Below, piece by piece: positions 51,375 to 60,118 of a stretch of 64,000 bases of DNA. The notes beneath the pieces were generated by a model, which searched no databases, was not told the DNA's origin, and saw nothing but the letters and a program-made list of their open reading frames with translations. The stretch's first letter is position 1; each line of letters starts with the position of its first letter. The translations under genes and the position numbers were made by a program. The DNA is from Eisenibacter elegans DSM 3317 (lineage in GTDB: Bacteria > Bacteroidota > Bacteroidia > Cytophagales > Microscillaceae): positions 186,001 through 250,000 of the forward strand of contig NZ_AUMD01000020.1 of NCBI RefSeq assembly GCF_000430505.1. Reading direction: 5' to 3'.

Positions 51375-52015
51375 AACCCTATGTAGTAGGCGTGAGCGGT
51401 GGCAGCGGAGCCGGAAAAACATTTATACTCAGCCATTTAGTAGAGAAGCTAGGCGCTGATAATGTCTGCCTGATTTCACAAGATAATTATTACCTCCCCC
51501 GAGAATCACAACCCCTCGACGAAGAAGGAATCCACAACTTCGATACCTTGCGCTCCGTAGATATGGAGCGCTGCTTTCAGGATGTAGAGGCTGTCTTGAA
51601 AGGCCAAACTGTTGAGCTTCAAGAATATACTTTCAATAACCCGAATAAAAAACCCAAAACACTGTGTTTTTCCCCAAAACCCATTATCTTGGTCGAAGGA
51701 ATTTTTATTTATAACCACCCCCTGCTGCGGGACTTGATAGATTTGAAGATATTCTTAGATGTTTCGGAACATATCCGCCTCAAACGCCGTGTATTGCGCG
51801 ACAACGTAGAGCGGGGCTATGATTTACAAGATGTCCTCTATCGTTACGAAAAACACGTTTACCCAGCCTACGGGAAATATATTTCGCCTTTCAAGAAAAA
51901 GGTAGATTTGATCATCCCCAACAACGAGCGCTACGAAAAAGCGCTTGATGTACTCAGCACTTTTTTAGGAGTTAAATTAGCGGCCTACCAAAAACACCAC
52001 CAACAAAACCTATGA
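51371..52015 (+). CDS. udk: Uridine kinase
   Basis: 214 residues. P-loop VGVSGGSGAGKTFILSHLVE at the N-terminus, then ISQDNYYLPR, NFDTLRSVDMERC with the FDxPxA motif altered, PIILVEGIFIY and SEHIRLKRRVLRDNVERGYD (lid). It phosphorylates uridine and cytidine with ATP or GTP in pyrimidine salvage. The start overlaps rdgB by four bases and the stop overlaps the trkA-like gene by four bases, so all three are coupled. Confidence 0.93.
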   Translation: MKPYVVGVSGGSGAGKTFILSHLVEKLGADNVCLISQDNYYLPRESQPLDEEGIHNFDTLRSVDMERCFQDVEAVLKGQTVELQEYTFNNPNKKPKTLCFSPKPIILVEGIFIYNHPLLRDLIDLKIFLDVSEHIRLKRRVLRDNVERGYDLQDVLYRYEKHVYPAYGKYISPFKKKVDLIIPNNERYEKALDVLSTFLGVKLAAYQKHHQQNL

Positions 52016-52698
52016 GTAAGTTTGCCGTCATCGGACTGGGACAGTTCGGAGCAGCCATCGCCCTAAGCTTGGCCAACAAAGGAGCAGAAGTTATGGTCAT
52101 TGATAACAAAACCGACCGTGTGGAGCTGCTCAAAGATGATGTGGCGCACGCTATCGCCCTAGATGCTACCGACAAAAAAGCGCTCCAAGCCCAAAACATC
52201 CAAGAAATGGATGCCGTAGTAGTGGCCATTGGAGAAGACTTTGAAGCCCTGCTGCTGACGTGTGTACAACTGATGGACTTAGAAGTTCCCAAAATTGTAG
52301 CGCGGGCAGCCAACGATCAACAGCGTGCCATTCTCAGCAAAATCGGCCTGAGGTATATCCTCTCCCCCGAAGAAGAAGTAGGCAAGCAGTTGGCTTCCCA
52401 ACTACTGAATCCCAATATCAGGGCCTCCTTCCCCTTGGCCGGCGATTATGAAATCGTAGAAGTAGTAGCCCCGCGCAAAGTATGGGAGCGCTCCGTCATA
52501 GAAATAGACCTGCGCCGTAAATACAGCCTCAACTTGGTAACCATCATCCGTGAGCGCCAAAACGATACCAGCCAAGCAGGGAGCGAACGCACCATTGATA
52601 CGATAGGCGTGCCCCGTCCCGAAACCATCATTCAAGCCAAAGATATGCTCATCCTCTTTGGCAAAACCCAAGATATAGACCGTTTCATCAAAACCTAG
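52012..52698 (+). CDS. TrkA/KtrA-type potassium uptake regulator (RCK protein)
   Basis: 228 residues. N-terminal RCK_N Rossmann domain with KFAVIGLGQFGAAIALSLAN, VMVIDNKTDRVELLKD and acidic residue at the end of beta2 for NAD/ATP binding, and a C-terminal TrkA_C domain (about 140-225) with RRKYSLNLVTIIRER and AKDMLILFGKTQDIDRF. It would gate a TrkH/KtrB channel according to nucleotide or c-di-AMP. No channel gene is in the window. It is translationally coupled to udk. Confidence 0.88.
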   Translation: MSKFAVIGLGQFGAAIALSLANKGAEVMVIDNKTDRVELLKDDVAHAIALDATDKKALQAQNIQEMDAVVVAIGEDFEALLLTCVQLMDLEVPKIVARAANDQQRAILSKIGLRYILSPEEEVGKQLASQLLNPNIRASFPLAGDYEIVEVVAPRKVWERSVIEIDLRRKYSLNLVTIIRERQNDTSQAGSERTIDTIGVPRPETIIQAKDMLILFGKTQDIDRFIKT

Positions 52699-52727
52699 AC
52701 AATTTGACTCAATCAACTGGTATCATT

Positions 52728-53633
52728 ATGCGCTCGACCGGCTCTTGGTACGATTTGCGCATCAGCGACGGAAGTCTGCTCAAAGCCCGCCTCCGAGGGA
52801 AGTTCAAAATCAAAGATCTCAAAGTAACTAACCCCTTGGCGGTAGGCGACAGAGTGGCCTATGAAATGGAGGCCGGCCAAGCCACAGCCCTTATCACCGA
52901 AATCCTCCCCCGTGATAACTACATCATTCGGAAATCTGTCCATAAATCAGCCCACGGCCACCTCATCGCTACCAATATCGACCAAGTACTGCTTATTGTT
53001 ACGCTGGTACTGCCGCGTACATCCCTAGGCTTTATAGACCGCTATCTGGCAGCAGCAGAGTCTTTTAGAATCCCAGCAAGGCTTATTTTTAATAAGTGTG
53101 ATTTGCTCGATGACGAAGGACGTGAGGTCTTTGAAGAACTAAAAGCCATCTACGAACCGCTAGGCTACCCCTGCCACTGGGTGTCGGCTACTGAAGGCTT
53201 TGGTATGGATGGGCTGGAGGCCGTGCTCCAAGGGCATACCTCCTTGCTATCGGGGCATTCAGGCGTAGGCAAATCTACCCTGCTCAACCGCTTAGCCCCA
53301 CAGCTCGACCTGCGCGTGGGCGAAATATCTGCCTATTCAGAAAAAGGCACACACACCACTACTTTTGCCGAAATGTTCGAAATAGCTCCCGATATGTTCA
53401 TCATCGATACGCCAGGTATCAAAGAACTGGGGCTGATTGATATGGAAAAGGAAGAATTGGCGCATTATTTCCCCGAAATGCGTGAACGACTGGGCGAATG
53501 CCGGTTTCATAACTGTCTGCACCTCCACGAACCACAATGTGCTATCAGAGCCGCCGCCGAAGCCGGCCTCATTGCCGAAAGCCGATACTATAACTACCTT
53601 AGTATGCTGGCTGACGATGATACCCACCGATGA
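52728..53633 (+). CDS. rsgA: Ribosome small-subunit-dependent GTPase A
   Basis: 301 residues from ATG 52728 (TTG 52704 would add eight). An OB domain (GSWYDLRISDGSLLKARLRG) leads into a circularly permuted GTPase: NKCD in FNKCDLLDDEG (G4) comes before the P-loop LSGHSGVGKSTLLNRLAP (G1) and DTPGIKELGL (G3), the RsgA hallmark. A C-terminal zinc knuckle has cysteine and histidine in GECRFHNCLHLHEPQCAI. It helps late maturation of the 30S subunit. Last gene of the nrnA-rsgA run. Confidence 0.95.
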   Translation: MRSTGSWYDLRISDGSLLKARLRGKFKIKDLKVTNPLAVGDRVAYEMEAGQATALITEILPRDNYIIRKSVHKSAHGHLIATNIDQVLLIVTLVLPRTSLGFIDRYLAAAESFRIPARLIFNKCDLLDDEGREVFEELKAIYEPLGYPCHWVSATEGFGMDGLEAVLQGHTSLLSGHSGVGKSTLLNRLAPQLDLRVGEISAYSEKGTHTTTFAEMFEIAPDMFIIDTPGIKELGLIDMEKEELAHYFPEMRERLGECRFHNCLHLHEPQCAIRAAAEAGLIAESRYYNYLSMLADDDTHR

Positions 53634-53740
53634 TTTGAGGGACAGATTATGTTAAATTTTCATAATTCTCCTACGCACTCCAAACCTTAACTCATCTTTT
53701 TTGCGTTATGAAAACAAATACTCGCTAGGGAATTTCAGCA

Positions 53741-53794
53741 ACTACTGGACGACTTCAGAAGTAGCTCCCCGAGCTCAGGGACAACAGGAGGCCT
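53741..53794 (-). repeat. Family 1 element, right half, reverse and degenerate
   Basis: On the plus strand: CTACTGGAC...GAAGTAGCTCCCCGAG...GGACAACAGGAGGCC, which is the inverted wording of the element's right half. It lies between rsgA and porX. Confidence 0.55.
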
Positions 53795-53804
53795 TATGTT
53801 GGTA

Positions 53805-53846
53805 GTACTGCGAAGCCGGAGCTTCGCGGCCAGAGTACCGCAGTAC
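53805..53846. repeat. Stem-loop upstream of porX
   Basis: GTACTGCG (53805-53812) pairs with CGCAGTAC (53839-53846), with an inner hairpin CGAAGC-CGGA-GCTTCG (53811-53826). It ends 59 bases before the porX ATG; no T-run. Confidence 0.5.
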
Positions 53847-53905
53847 CACATCAACACCTATCTCTTAAAATACCAGAACTGTACCAAACCCCTCGAATTT
53901 GTTTT

Positions 53906-55465
53906 ATGGAGACTATTTATCACATTTTATGGGCCGATGATGAAATCGATTTGCTCAAGCCTCATATCCTATTCTTAGGCAAAAAAGGTTACAAAGTAAC
54001 CCCAGTCAACAGCGGTACAGATGCGCTTGACCAAATCGAGGAGACCTCTTTCGATTTGATTTTTTTGGATGAAAATATGCCCGGTATGACTGGACTGGAG
54101 ACCCTCACCCAAATCAAACAACGACAACCCAATGTGCCCATTGTGATGATTACCAAGAGTGAGGAAGAGCATATTATGGAAGAGGCCATTGGAGCCAATA
54201 TTGCCGACTACCTTATCAAACCCATCAACCCCAATCAAATCATTCTTTCTATCAAGAAGATACTGGATAACCAACGTATCCGCTCCGAAAAAACACAGCA
54301 AAACTACCAACAAGATTTCCGTAATCTGATGATGGCTTTTGGTGAGCGGACCGACTATCAAGAGTGGACTGAGATTTACAAAAAACTGGTGTTTTGGGAG
54401 CTTGAAATCGAAAGCTCACAAAGCCAAGGGATGCAGGAAGTGCTCGAAATGCAAAAAAACGAAGCCAATACCAACTTTGTAAAATTTATAGAAGAGAATT
54501 ATGAAGAATGGCTGGCCAACCCACAAGACGAGGACACTCCTTTGCTCTCGCACCACCTTGTGCGTAGCAAGGTGCTTCCTTTTCTGCAAAACAATGAGCC
54601 TGTGTTCTTCATTGTCATTGACAACCTACGCTACGACCAGTGGAAAGTCATAGAGCCGATGTTGGCACCGTATTTTCATATCGAAGAAGAAAGCATTTAT
54701 TACTCAATTTTGCCTACCACAACGGCTTATGCGCGTAATGCGCTGTTTTCGGGGCTGACTCCGCTCGAAATGTCGCGCAAACATCCTGACTTGTGGGTAG
54801 AAGAAGGCGACGAAGAAGGCAAAAACCTACAAGAGGCCGCCTTTTTGGAGAAACAGCTCCAGCGCCTGCGCCATAATATCCGCTTTGAGTACCACAAAAT
54901 CATCCACCAACAGAAAGGCAAACAAGTAACCGAAAGCCTCAACCAACTGATGGGCAACCAACTCAATGCCTTGGTTTACAATTTTGTGGATATGCTTTCT
55001 CACGCCCGTACTGATGTGGCGATGATTCGGGAGCTGATGCCTGATGATGCAGCCTTTCGCTCGCTGACAAAATCCTGGTTTGCACACTCTCCGCTCTTTG
55101 ATTTGCTCAAAAAGCTATCTGACAAAAAAGCTAAAGTCATTTTGACTACCGACCACGGTACGGTCTTTGTCAAACGTCCTTTCAAAATTATAGGCGACCG
55201 CAATGTCAATACCAACTTGAGATACAAACAAGGGAAAAACCTCAACTACGACGGCGACAAAGTATTGGTGGCGCGTAAGCCCGAGGCTTTTCACCTGCCC
55301 AAGGTCAATCTCTCTACGTCTTATGTGTTTGCTGTAGAAGATTATTTCTTTGCCTACCCCAACAACTACAACCATTATGTCAACTACTACCGAGATACTT
55401 TCCAACACGGCGGCGTATCTATGGAAGAGATTATGATTCCTTTTGTAGTTTTGGCTCAAAAATAA
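53906..55465 (+). CDS. porX: PorX, response regulator with PglZ phosphatase domain
   Basis: 519 residues. Receiver domain (1-120): HILWADDEIDLLKPH, the phosphorylatable aspartate in LIFLDENMPGMTGLE, and Lys in DYLIKPINPN. A helical bundle links it to a PglZ/alkaline-phosphatase-fold domain (about 210-515): FFIVIDNLRYDQWKV with the metal aspartate, SILPTTTAYARNALFSGL with the nucleophile threonine, TTDHGTVFVKRPF. PorX, with its kinase PorY and sigma factor SigP, controls type IX secretion genes, and its PglZ domain cleaves oligonucleotides. It fits the lipase with a T9SS sorting domain at 16911. tsaE and ald follow. Confidence 0.95.
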   Translation: METIYHILWADDEIDLLKPHILFLGKKGYKVTPVNSGTDALDQIEETSFDLIFLDENMPGMTGLETLTQIKQRQPNVPIVMITKSEEEHIMEEAIGANIADYLIKPINPNQIILSIKKILDNQRIRSEKTQQNYQQDFRNLMMAFGERTDYQEWTEIYKKLVFWELEIESSQSQGMQEVLEMQKNEANTNFVKFIEENYEEWLANPQDEDTPLLSHHLVRSKVLPFLQNNEPVFFIVIDNLRYDQWKVIEPMLAPYFHIEEESIYYSILPTTTAYARNALFSGLTPLEMSRKHPDLWVEEGDEEGKNLQEAAFLEKQLQRLRHNIRFEYHKIIHQQKGKQVTESLNQLMGNQLNALVYNFVDMLSHARTDVAMIRELMPDDAAFRSLTKSWFAHSPLFDLLKKLSDKKAKVILTTDHGTVFVKRPFKIIGDRNVNTNLRYKQGKNLNYDGDKVLVARKPEAFHLPKVNLSTSYVFAVEDYFFAYPNNYNHYVNYYRDTFQHGGVSMEEIMIPFVVLAQK

Positions 55466-55508
55466 CCCTATAGGGGCGCAAGGCCTCATTATCTTGGTGT
55501 ACCTCTGT

Positions 55509-55943
55509 ATGGAACAGCTCCAAATAGCCGGCTATTCTTTGTCTGAAATAGCCCAAGTAGCACAGAAAATATGTAACTTCGCAGGAGAAATGCGCATTTG
55601 GCGCTTTGAGGGGGAAATGGGCGCTGGCAAGACCACACTCATTCAGGCTGTCGTACGTGCGCTGGGTAGCTCCGACCGCGTACAAAGCCCTACTTTTGGG
55701 TTGGTCAACCAATACCAAGACCCTCATACAGGCGAGCCGATGTATCATTTTGATTTTTATCGTCTGGCCGATGAAGCCGAAGCATATGCCCTTGGCTGCG
55801 AGGAGTATTTTGATAGCGGTGCTTATTGTTTTGTAGAATGGGCCGAGCGCATTCCTACCCTATTACCCGCACAACATCTACACCTCCGGCTGGAGATACT
55901 AGACCCTGAGCACCGTACGATAGTCGTTCAAAAATATGAGTAA
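55509..55943 (+). CDS. tsaE: tRNA threonylcarbamoyladenosine biosynthesis ATPase TsaE
   Basis: 144 residues from ATG 55509. P-loop FEGEMGAGKTTLIQAVVRAL, then SPTFGLVNQY, MYHFDFYRLADEAEAYALG and YCFVEWAERI are standard TsaE marks. It cycles ATP to drive the TsaB-TsaD complex that makes t6A37 in ANN-decoding tRNAs. Its stop lies eight bases inside the ald gene, so the two are coupled. This tsaE-ald pairing downstream of porX is common in Bacteroidota. Confidence 0.93.
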   Translation: MEQLQIAGYSLSEIAQVAQKICNFAGEMRIWRFEGEMGAGKTTLIQAVVRALGSSDRVQSPTFGLVNQYQDPHTGEPMYHFDFYRLADEAEAYALGCEEYFDSGAYCFVEWAERIPTLLPAQHLHLRLEILDPEHRTIVVQKYE

Positions 55944-57159
55944 ACAAAGCCAAGAAGGCCTCACTCCCTTAACCCAAACCCTGCTCTACCCGCAGGAAAG
56001 CCTAGCCCCCGTTGGTAAAAAACACCAACGCCTCAGTATCGGCGTACCCAAAGAAAATAATCCGCACGAAACACGTGTGCCGCTCACGCCCGAGGCTGTA
56101 GCCATATTGGTAGGCAACGGCCACGAAGTAACCGTCGAAACCCACGCAGGCGAGGGTGCCAAATACGACGACCGGCAGTTTAGCGAAGCAGGTGCCAGGA
56201 TTAGTTACTCTGCCGAAGAGGTCTTTGGCTGTGATGTGGTCATTAAGATTGACCCACCGACCGAAGAGGAGCTGGAGTGGATGAAGCCCGGACATATGCT
56301 CATCTCGACCCTCCAAATGGCTAAGCTGGAGCCTAATTTCATCAAGGCCTTGTTGCGCAAAAAAGTGATTGCGCTGGCTTACGAATTTTTGGAAGATGCT
56401 GCCGGAGGCCGCCCTATCGTCCGAACGATGAGCGAAATTGCCGGGAGCACAGTGATGCTCATAGCCGCCGAATACCTCAGCAGTATGCGCGATGGCAAAG
56501 GAATCATCCTTGGCGGCATTACGGGAGTACCACCGAGCCGTATTGTTATCATTGGCGCTGGGACGGTAGGCGAGTACGCCGCCCGCACAGCCATCGGCTT
56601 GGGCGCAGAAATCAAAATATTTGACCGCAGCCTCTATCGCCTCCGCCGCCTGAAGTATGCCATCGGTCAACAAATTTATACCTCTACCCTCAACGCCATC
56701 ACCTTGGCCGAGGCCATTAGCCGCGCCGATGTGGTCATCGGAGCGCTCCGCTCCGAAGGTACACGCAGCCCCTTTGTCGTTACAGAGGAGATGGTCGCCT
56801 CGATGCAGCCCGGCTCTATCATCATTGATGTCAGCATAGACCAAGGCGGATGTGTGGAAACATCCGAAATCAGCACCCACAAACAGCCTGTATACAAAAA
56901 ATACGGCATCATCCACTATGCCGTACCCAATATTGCAGCTCGTGTAGCCCGTACCTCTTCCTCAGCCCTGAGCAATATCTTCGCCCCATACCTAATCGAA
57001 ATGGGGGATTGCGGCGGTGTAGAGGAAACTATTTTTACCAATAAGGGCTTCCTCAAAGGTGTTTATGCACACAAAGGCAGCCTCACCAATGCGCATATCG
57101 CCCGCTCTCTAGGAATGTCTTATAAGGATCTTGCACTCCTGATGGCGGCTAGGCTCTAA
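55936..57159 (+). CDS. ald: Alanine dehydrogenase
   Basis: 407 residues. After a Bacteroidota-type N-terminal extension of about 30 residues comes SIGVPKENNPHETRVPLTPE, the substrate lysine/arginine region, then the NAD site IVIIGAGTVGEYAARTAIG, and SIIIDVSIDQGGCVETSE and VPNIAARVARTSSSALSN. It interconverts L-alanine and pyruvate with NAD and ammonia. It overlaps tsaE by eight bases; the next gene is convergent. Confidence 0.93.
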   Translation: MSKQSQEGLTPLTQTLLYPQESLAPVGKKHQRLSIGVPKENNPHETRVPLTPEAVAILVGNGHEVTVETHAGEGAKYDDRQFSEAGARISYSAEEVFGCDVVIKIDPPTEEELEWMKPGHMLISTLQMAKLEPNFIKALLRKKVIALAYEFLEDAAGGRPIVRTMSEIAGSTVMLIAAEYLSSMRDGKGIILGGITGVPPSRIVIIGAGTVGEYAARTAIGLGAEIKIFDRSLYRLRRLKYAIGQQIYTSTLNAITLAEAISRADVVIGALRSEGTRSPFVVTEEMVASMQPGSIIIDVSIDQGGCVETSEISTHKQPVYKKYGIIHYAVPNIAARVARTSSSALSNIFAPYLIEMGDCGGVEETIFTNKGFLKGVYAHKGSLTNAHIARSLGMSYKDLALLMAARL

Positions 57160-57187
57160 GGGCTTGTGATAGACACGGGGCACCAAC

Positions 57188-58534
57188 CTAGTGGTAGGCC
57201 GGATGCTGTATTTCGGGCATCCATAGGCGGACATATTCCCCCTTGGGGTCATAACGTTTGGCTTGGCTCGGTATGTTGAAATAGCGATTTTCGCGAGGAT
57301 CATTGCCTACACCGGCCACATAACACCAGTTGCCCCAGTTGCTGCAAGGGTCATAGTCAATCAACATCGACTCAAAATACATTGCCCCCCAAATCCAATA
57401 TACCTGCAAGTCTTTGACAAGATAGCTGGCAACATTTTGCCGCCCTCTGTTAGACATAAAGCCCGTCAGCGCTAGCTCTCGCATATTGGCATCTACGAAA
57501 GGCTCTTTGCAGCGCCCTTCGACCCATTTGTCGAAGCGCTTGCGGGCTTTCTGCATCTTTAGTGCGTTATCGCCCCGAATCCCCTCAGGCAGAAAAATAC
57601 GATTGCCGTATTTTTTAGCTACAAATCGAAAATAGTCGCGCCACAATAACTCAAATACCAACCAGTAAGTAGAGTCATTTTGGATGATTTGGTATTCGTA
57701 TTTGTGTACTTCTTCATACACATAGCGCGGCGACAAACACCCCAGTGCCAGCCAAGCCGAAAACTTAGAGGAGTAATCTGTTCCTATAAGGCCATTGCGC
57801 GTCTCTTTGTATTGGCTGAGTAGGTTTTTTTGCCAAAAATACTCTCGTACACGCTCTAAGGCGGCAGTTTCTCCTCCAGCATAGGGCATTGCCGTACGCT
57901 CATCGGGGATGGCAGCGGCGCCCAAGCCCAAGTCCTCTGTAGTCGGCAGCGCATCTTGATACAACTCCTGCGGTAATTGGACTGATGGCAGGGCATTGGG
58001 CATTGGCCAAAGAGGGCGCACCTTGGTTTGTCGCTCTACCGACTTGCGAAAGGTAGTGAATATATCTGGGAGGTTGCAAACAGGATAGGGAAGGTCTTCG
58101 AGATGGTACAGCGTACTGGTCCAGAAACGATTCAGGGCAATTTTATGCTCCCATAGTTTAGCCTCAAGGCTTGCTTCTACGGCAAGCTCTTCGGGTGTTA
58201 CCTCTTGCATCGTATACACCGCATCAACTTGGCACTGCCGCGCCAAAAGGCTGATTTCGTGTTCAGGCAAGCCTACCCGCAACACCAGCCGGCTCCCTAG
58301 TGCTTGTAGGCGCTGCTGTAAATCTGCTACAGCTTGGAGCAAAAACTGTGTTCGGAAAATCCCTGTTTTTGGGAAACCTAAGCTGGTAGGCGCAAACTGC
58401 CGTGTATCAAAGCAATAAACCGGAATCAGCGAATTGGGAAGGCCATCAGCAGCTTGAAGCGCCCTGGAGAGCACTTCGTTGTCGTGTGTGCGCAAATCGT
58501 TGCGAAACCAAACAAGGATTCTTTTCTCTTTCAT
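57188..58534 (-). CDS. DASH-family cryptochrome/photolyase
   Basis: 448 residues. The photolyase N-domain (ILVWFRNDLRTHDNEVLSRA, VYCFDTRQF) and FAD-binding helical domain (ETRNGLIGTDYSSKFSAWLA, LLWRDYFRFVAKKYGNRIF, ELALTGFMSNRGRQNVASYL, YFESMLIDYDPCSNWGNWCY, GVGNDPRENRYFNIPSQAKR) match the DASH group closely. These repair cyclobutane dimers in single-stranded or loop DNA and may signal blue light. It is transcribed towards ald, and a family 1-type hairpin lies upstream. Confidence 0.92.
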   Translation of the reverse strand: MKEKRILVWFRNDLRTHDNEVLSRALQAADGLPNSLIPVYCFDTRQFAPTSLGFPKTGIFRTQFLLQAVADLQQRLQALGSRLVLRVGLPEHEISLLARQCQVDAVYTMQEVTPEELAVEASLEAKLWEHKIALNRFWTSTLYHLEDLPYPVCNLPDIFTTFRKSVERQTKVRPLWPMPNALPSVQLPQELYQDALPTTEDLGLGAAAIPDERTAMPYAGGETAALERVREYFWQKNLLSQYKETRNGLIGTDYSSKFSAWLALGCLSPRYVYEEVHKYEYQIIQNDSTYWLVFELLWRDYFRFVAKKYGNRIFLPEGIRGDNALKMQKARKRFDKWVEGRCKEPFVDANMRELALTGFMSNRGRQNVASYLVKDLQVYWIWGAMYFESMLIDYDPCSNWGNWCYVAGVGNDPRENRYFNIPSQAKRYDPKGEYVRLWMPEIQHPAYH

Positions 58535-58649
58535 AAAAATCGCGAAAGGCGTTAGAGGTTACAGTACTTACAGAAATCATTGTACAGCAAATTTGTTTGG
58601 CTTTTGTAGCAAAATACGTTTGAGATTGTCTTATATTGCCACTTTAGCT

Positions 58650-58669
58650 CCCACGATTAAAATCGTGGG
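58650..58669. repeat. CCCACGATT/AATCGTGGG palindrome (family 1 hairpin alone)
   Basis: A perfect 9-bp inverted repeat with a two-base loop, preceded by TTAGCT. It corresponds to the first internal hairpin of family 1, standing alone upstream of the cryptochrome gene. Confidence 0.65.
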
Positions 58670-58744
58670 CAAAACATAAGACCTGCACTTTTTGTCTAGT
58701 ATCAGCACAAAAATCAGCTGTTTTGAGTGCCACACTGAAAGTTT

Positions 58745-58840
58745 ACACCAAGATTCACAAGATTTGATTTTCTTGAATATCAAGGATTTTCAGTGCAAAG
58801 ATTTCCCGAGCTAATTATAATTTATTATAATCAAAAGTAA
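58745..58840 (+). repeat. Family 3 AT-rich repeat, copy 3
   Basis: ACACCAAGATTCACAAGATT, TTGATTTTCTTGA, TCAAGGATTTTCAGTGCA and ATTTCCCGAGCTAATTATAA match the copy at 9333 in order. It ends 30 bases before the MFS start. The 58535-58870 spacer holds this and the 58650 palindrome. Confidence 0.6.
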
Positions 58841-58870
58841 AATTTCACGAAACAAATACATTATTTGCAG

Positions 58871-60118
58871 ATGATCGCAAAACGTTGGCAGATTTCTTTG
58901 GTCTTGCTGGTCTCCGTCATTATCGCCTTTTTCGACCGCCTCAATGTAACCTATATCATCAGCGAGCTAGCGCAGCAGTACGGCTGGAGCGATGCAGAGT
59001 TAGGGAGTAAGGGTGGTTTGTTGATGACGATTTTTTATGTGGCTTATGGCATTTCGAATATCTTTTTGGGCGGGTTGGTCGGTCGTTATGGTGCAAGGCG
59101 CAGCCTGTTGGTGATAGTGGTGTTATGGTCTGCCGCTACAGCTGTAGGTGCACTTTTGCATACACACTTTGCGGGGTTGCTGCTCAGCAGAATATTACTG
59201 GGGCTGAGCGAAGGACTACACTACCCGGCAATGACCGCACTGACCAAGGTTTGGTTTCCGGTTTCAGAACGCAGTCGCGCCAATGGATTGTGGACTTCGG
59301 GTATTTTCTTTGCCCTTGTATTGGGGCCCTTGGTTTTGGTACCAGTGATGCAAGCCTTTGGCTGGCGGTTTATGTTCTATTTCTTGGCCATTCTGGGGAT
59401 GGGCATTACGTGGCCTTTGGTATACTTTTTTGTATATGACCAACCCGAAACACACCCACACATCAGCGCCAAAGAACGCCACTGGATAGCCCAGGCCATA
59501 GCCGAGTCAGAAGAAAGCCAAGACGAATCTCCGCTTGATGTGCGAGCCTTGTTGCGACAGCACTTGTTTTGGGTGGTGGTGGTGATTGGGATGCTGAGCA
59601 ATACTATCGCACACGGTTTGCTCAACTGGCTTCCCACCTATTTTATCAAAGAACGGCAGATTGCCGAACAGCTGCTCAGTCGTGCTTTGGCTATTCCGTA
59701 TGTCTTCTCTATAGCCGGAGTCTTGTTTTGGGCTTATCTAGGCGACCTAACCCGCCGCCGTCTGCTTATCTGCGCCCTAGGGTTTGTTTTGGCAGGTATA
59801 TTTGCGGCCTTTGCCCTGAGAGCCCACGACATCCCGACGACGGTAGCCGTGTTGAGTGCGGCTATCTTTTCGGTATCGGCCTTCATCACCACAGAGTATA
59901 CCCTCGTCCAACGTATTTTGCCCAAACAAGGCGTAGCACGCGGGATAGGGCTTTACAACGGTCTCGCCATTATTGTGGGTGGTGGCGGTGGTCCCGCTAT
60001 TGTGGGGGCAGTAGTCAATGCCAGTGGCAGCCTGACAGCCGGGCTGTTTGTGTTGGTTGGTTTTTGTTTTGCTGTAACCTTGGTCTTGCTTTATCTCAAT
60101 CGTCTGTTACGTTTTTAG
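58871..60118 (+). CDS. MFS transporter, anion:cation symporter (ACS)-like family
   Basis: 415 residues from ATG 58871 (TTG 58865 is upstream and unlikely). Twelve membrane segments; the MFS loop motif is GGLVGRYGARRSLLVIVVLW between segments 2 and 3, and the ACS-like LLSRILLGLSEGLHYPAMTA with AMTALTKVWFPVSERSRANG follows. The substrate is probably an organic anion, such as a sugar acid, but this cannot be fixed. Its TAG stop shares two bases with the TAA of the convergent CHAD gene. Confidence 0.88.
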   Translation: MIAKRWQISLVLLVSVIIAFFDRLNVTYIISELAQQYGWSDAELGSKGGLLMTIFYVAYGISNIFLGGLVGRYGARRSLLVIVVLWSAATAVGALLHTHFAGLLLSRILLGLSEGLHYPAMTALTKVWFPVSERSRANGLWTSGIFFALVLGPLVLVPVMQAFGWRFMFYFLAILGMGITWPLVYFFVYDQPETHPHISAKERHWIAQAIAESEESQDESPLDVRALLRQHLFWVVVVIGMLSNTIAHGLLNWLPTYFIKERQIAEQLLSRALAIPYVFSIAGVLFWAYLGDLTRRRLLICALGFVLAGIFAAFALRAHDIPTTVAVLSAAIFSVSAFITTEYTLVQRILPKQGVARGIGLYNGLAIIVGGGGGPAIVGAVVNASGSLTAGLFVLVGFCFAVTLVLLYLNRLLRF

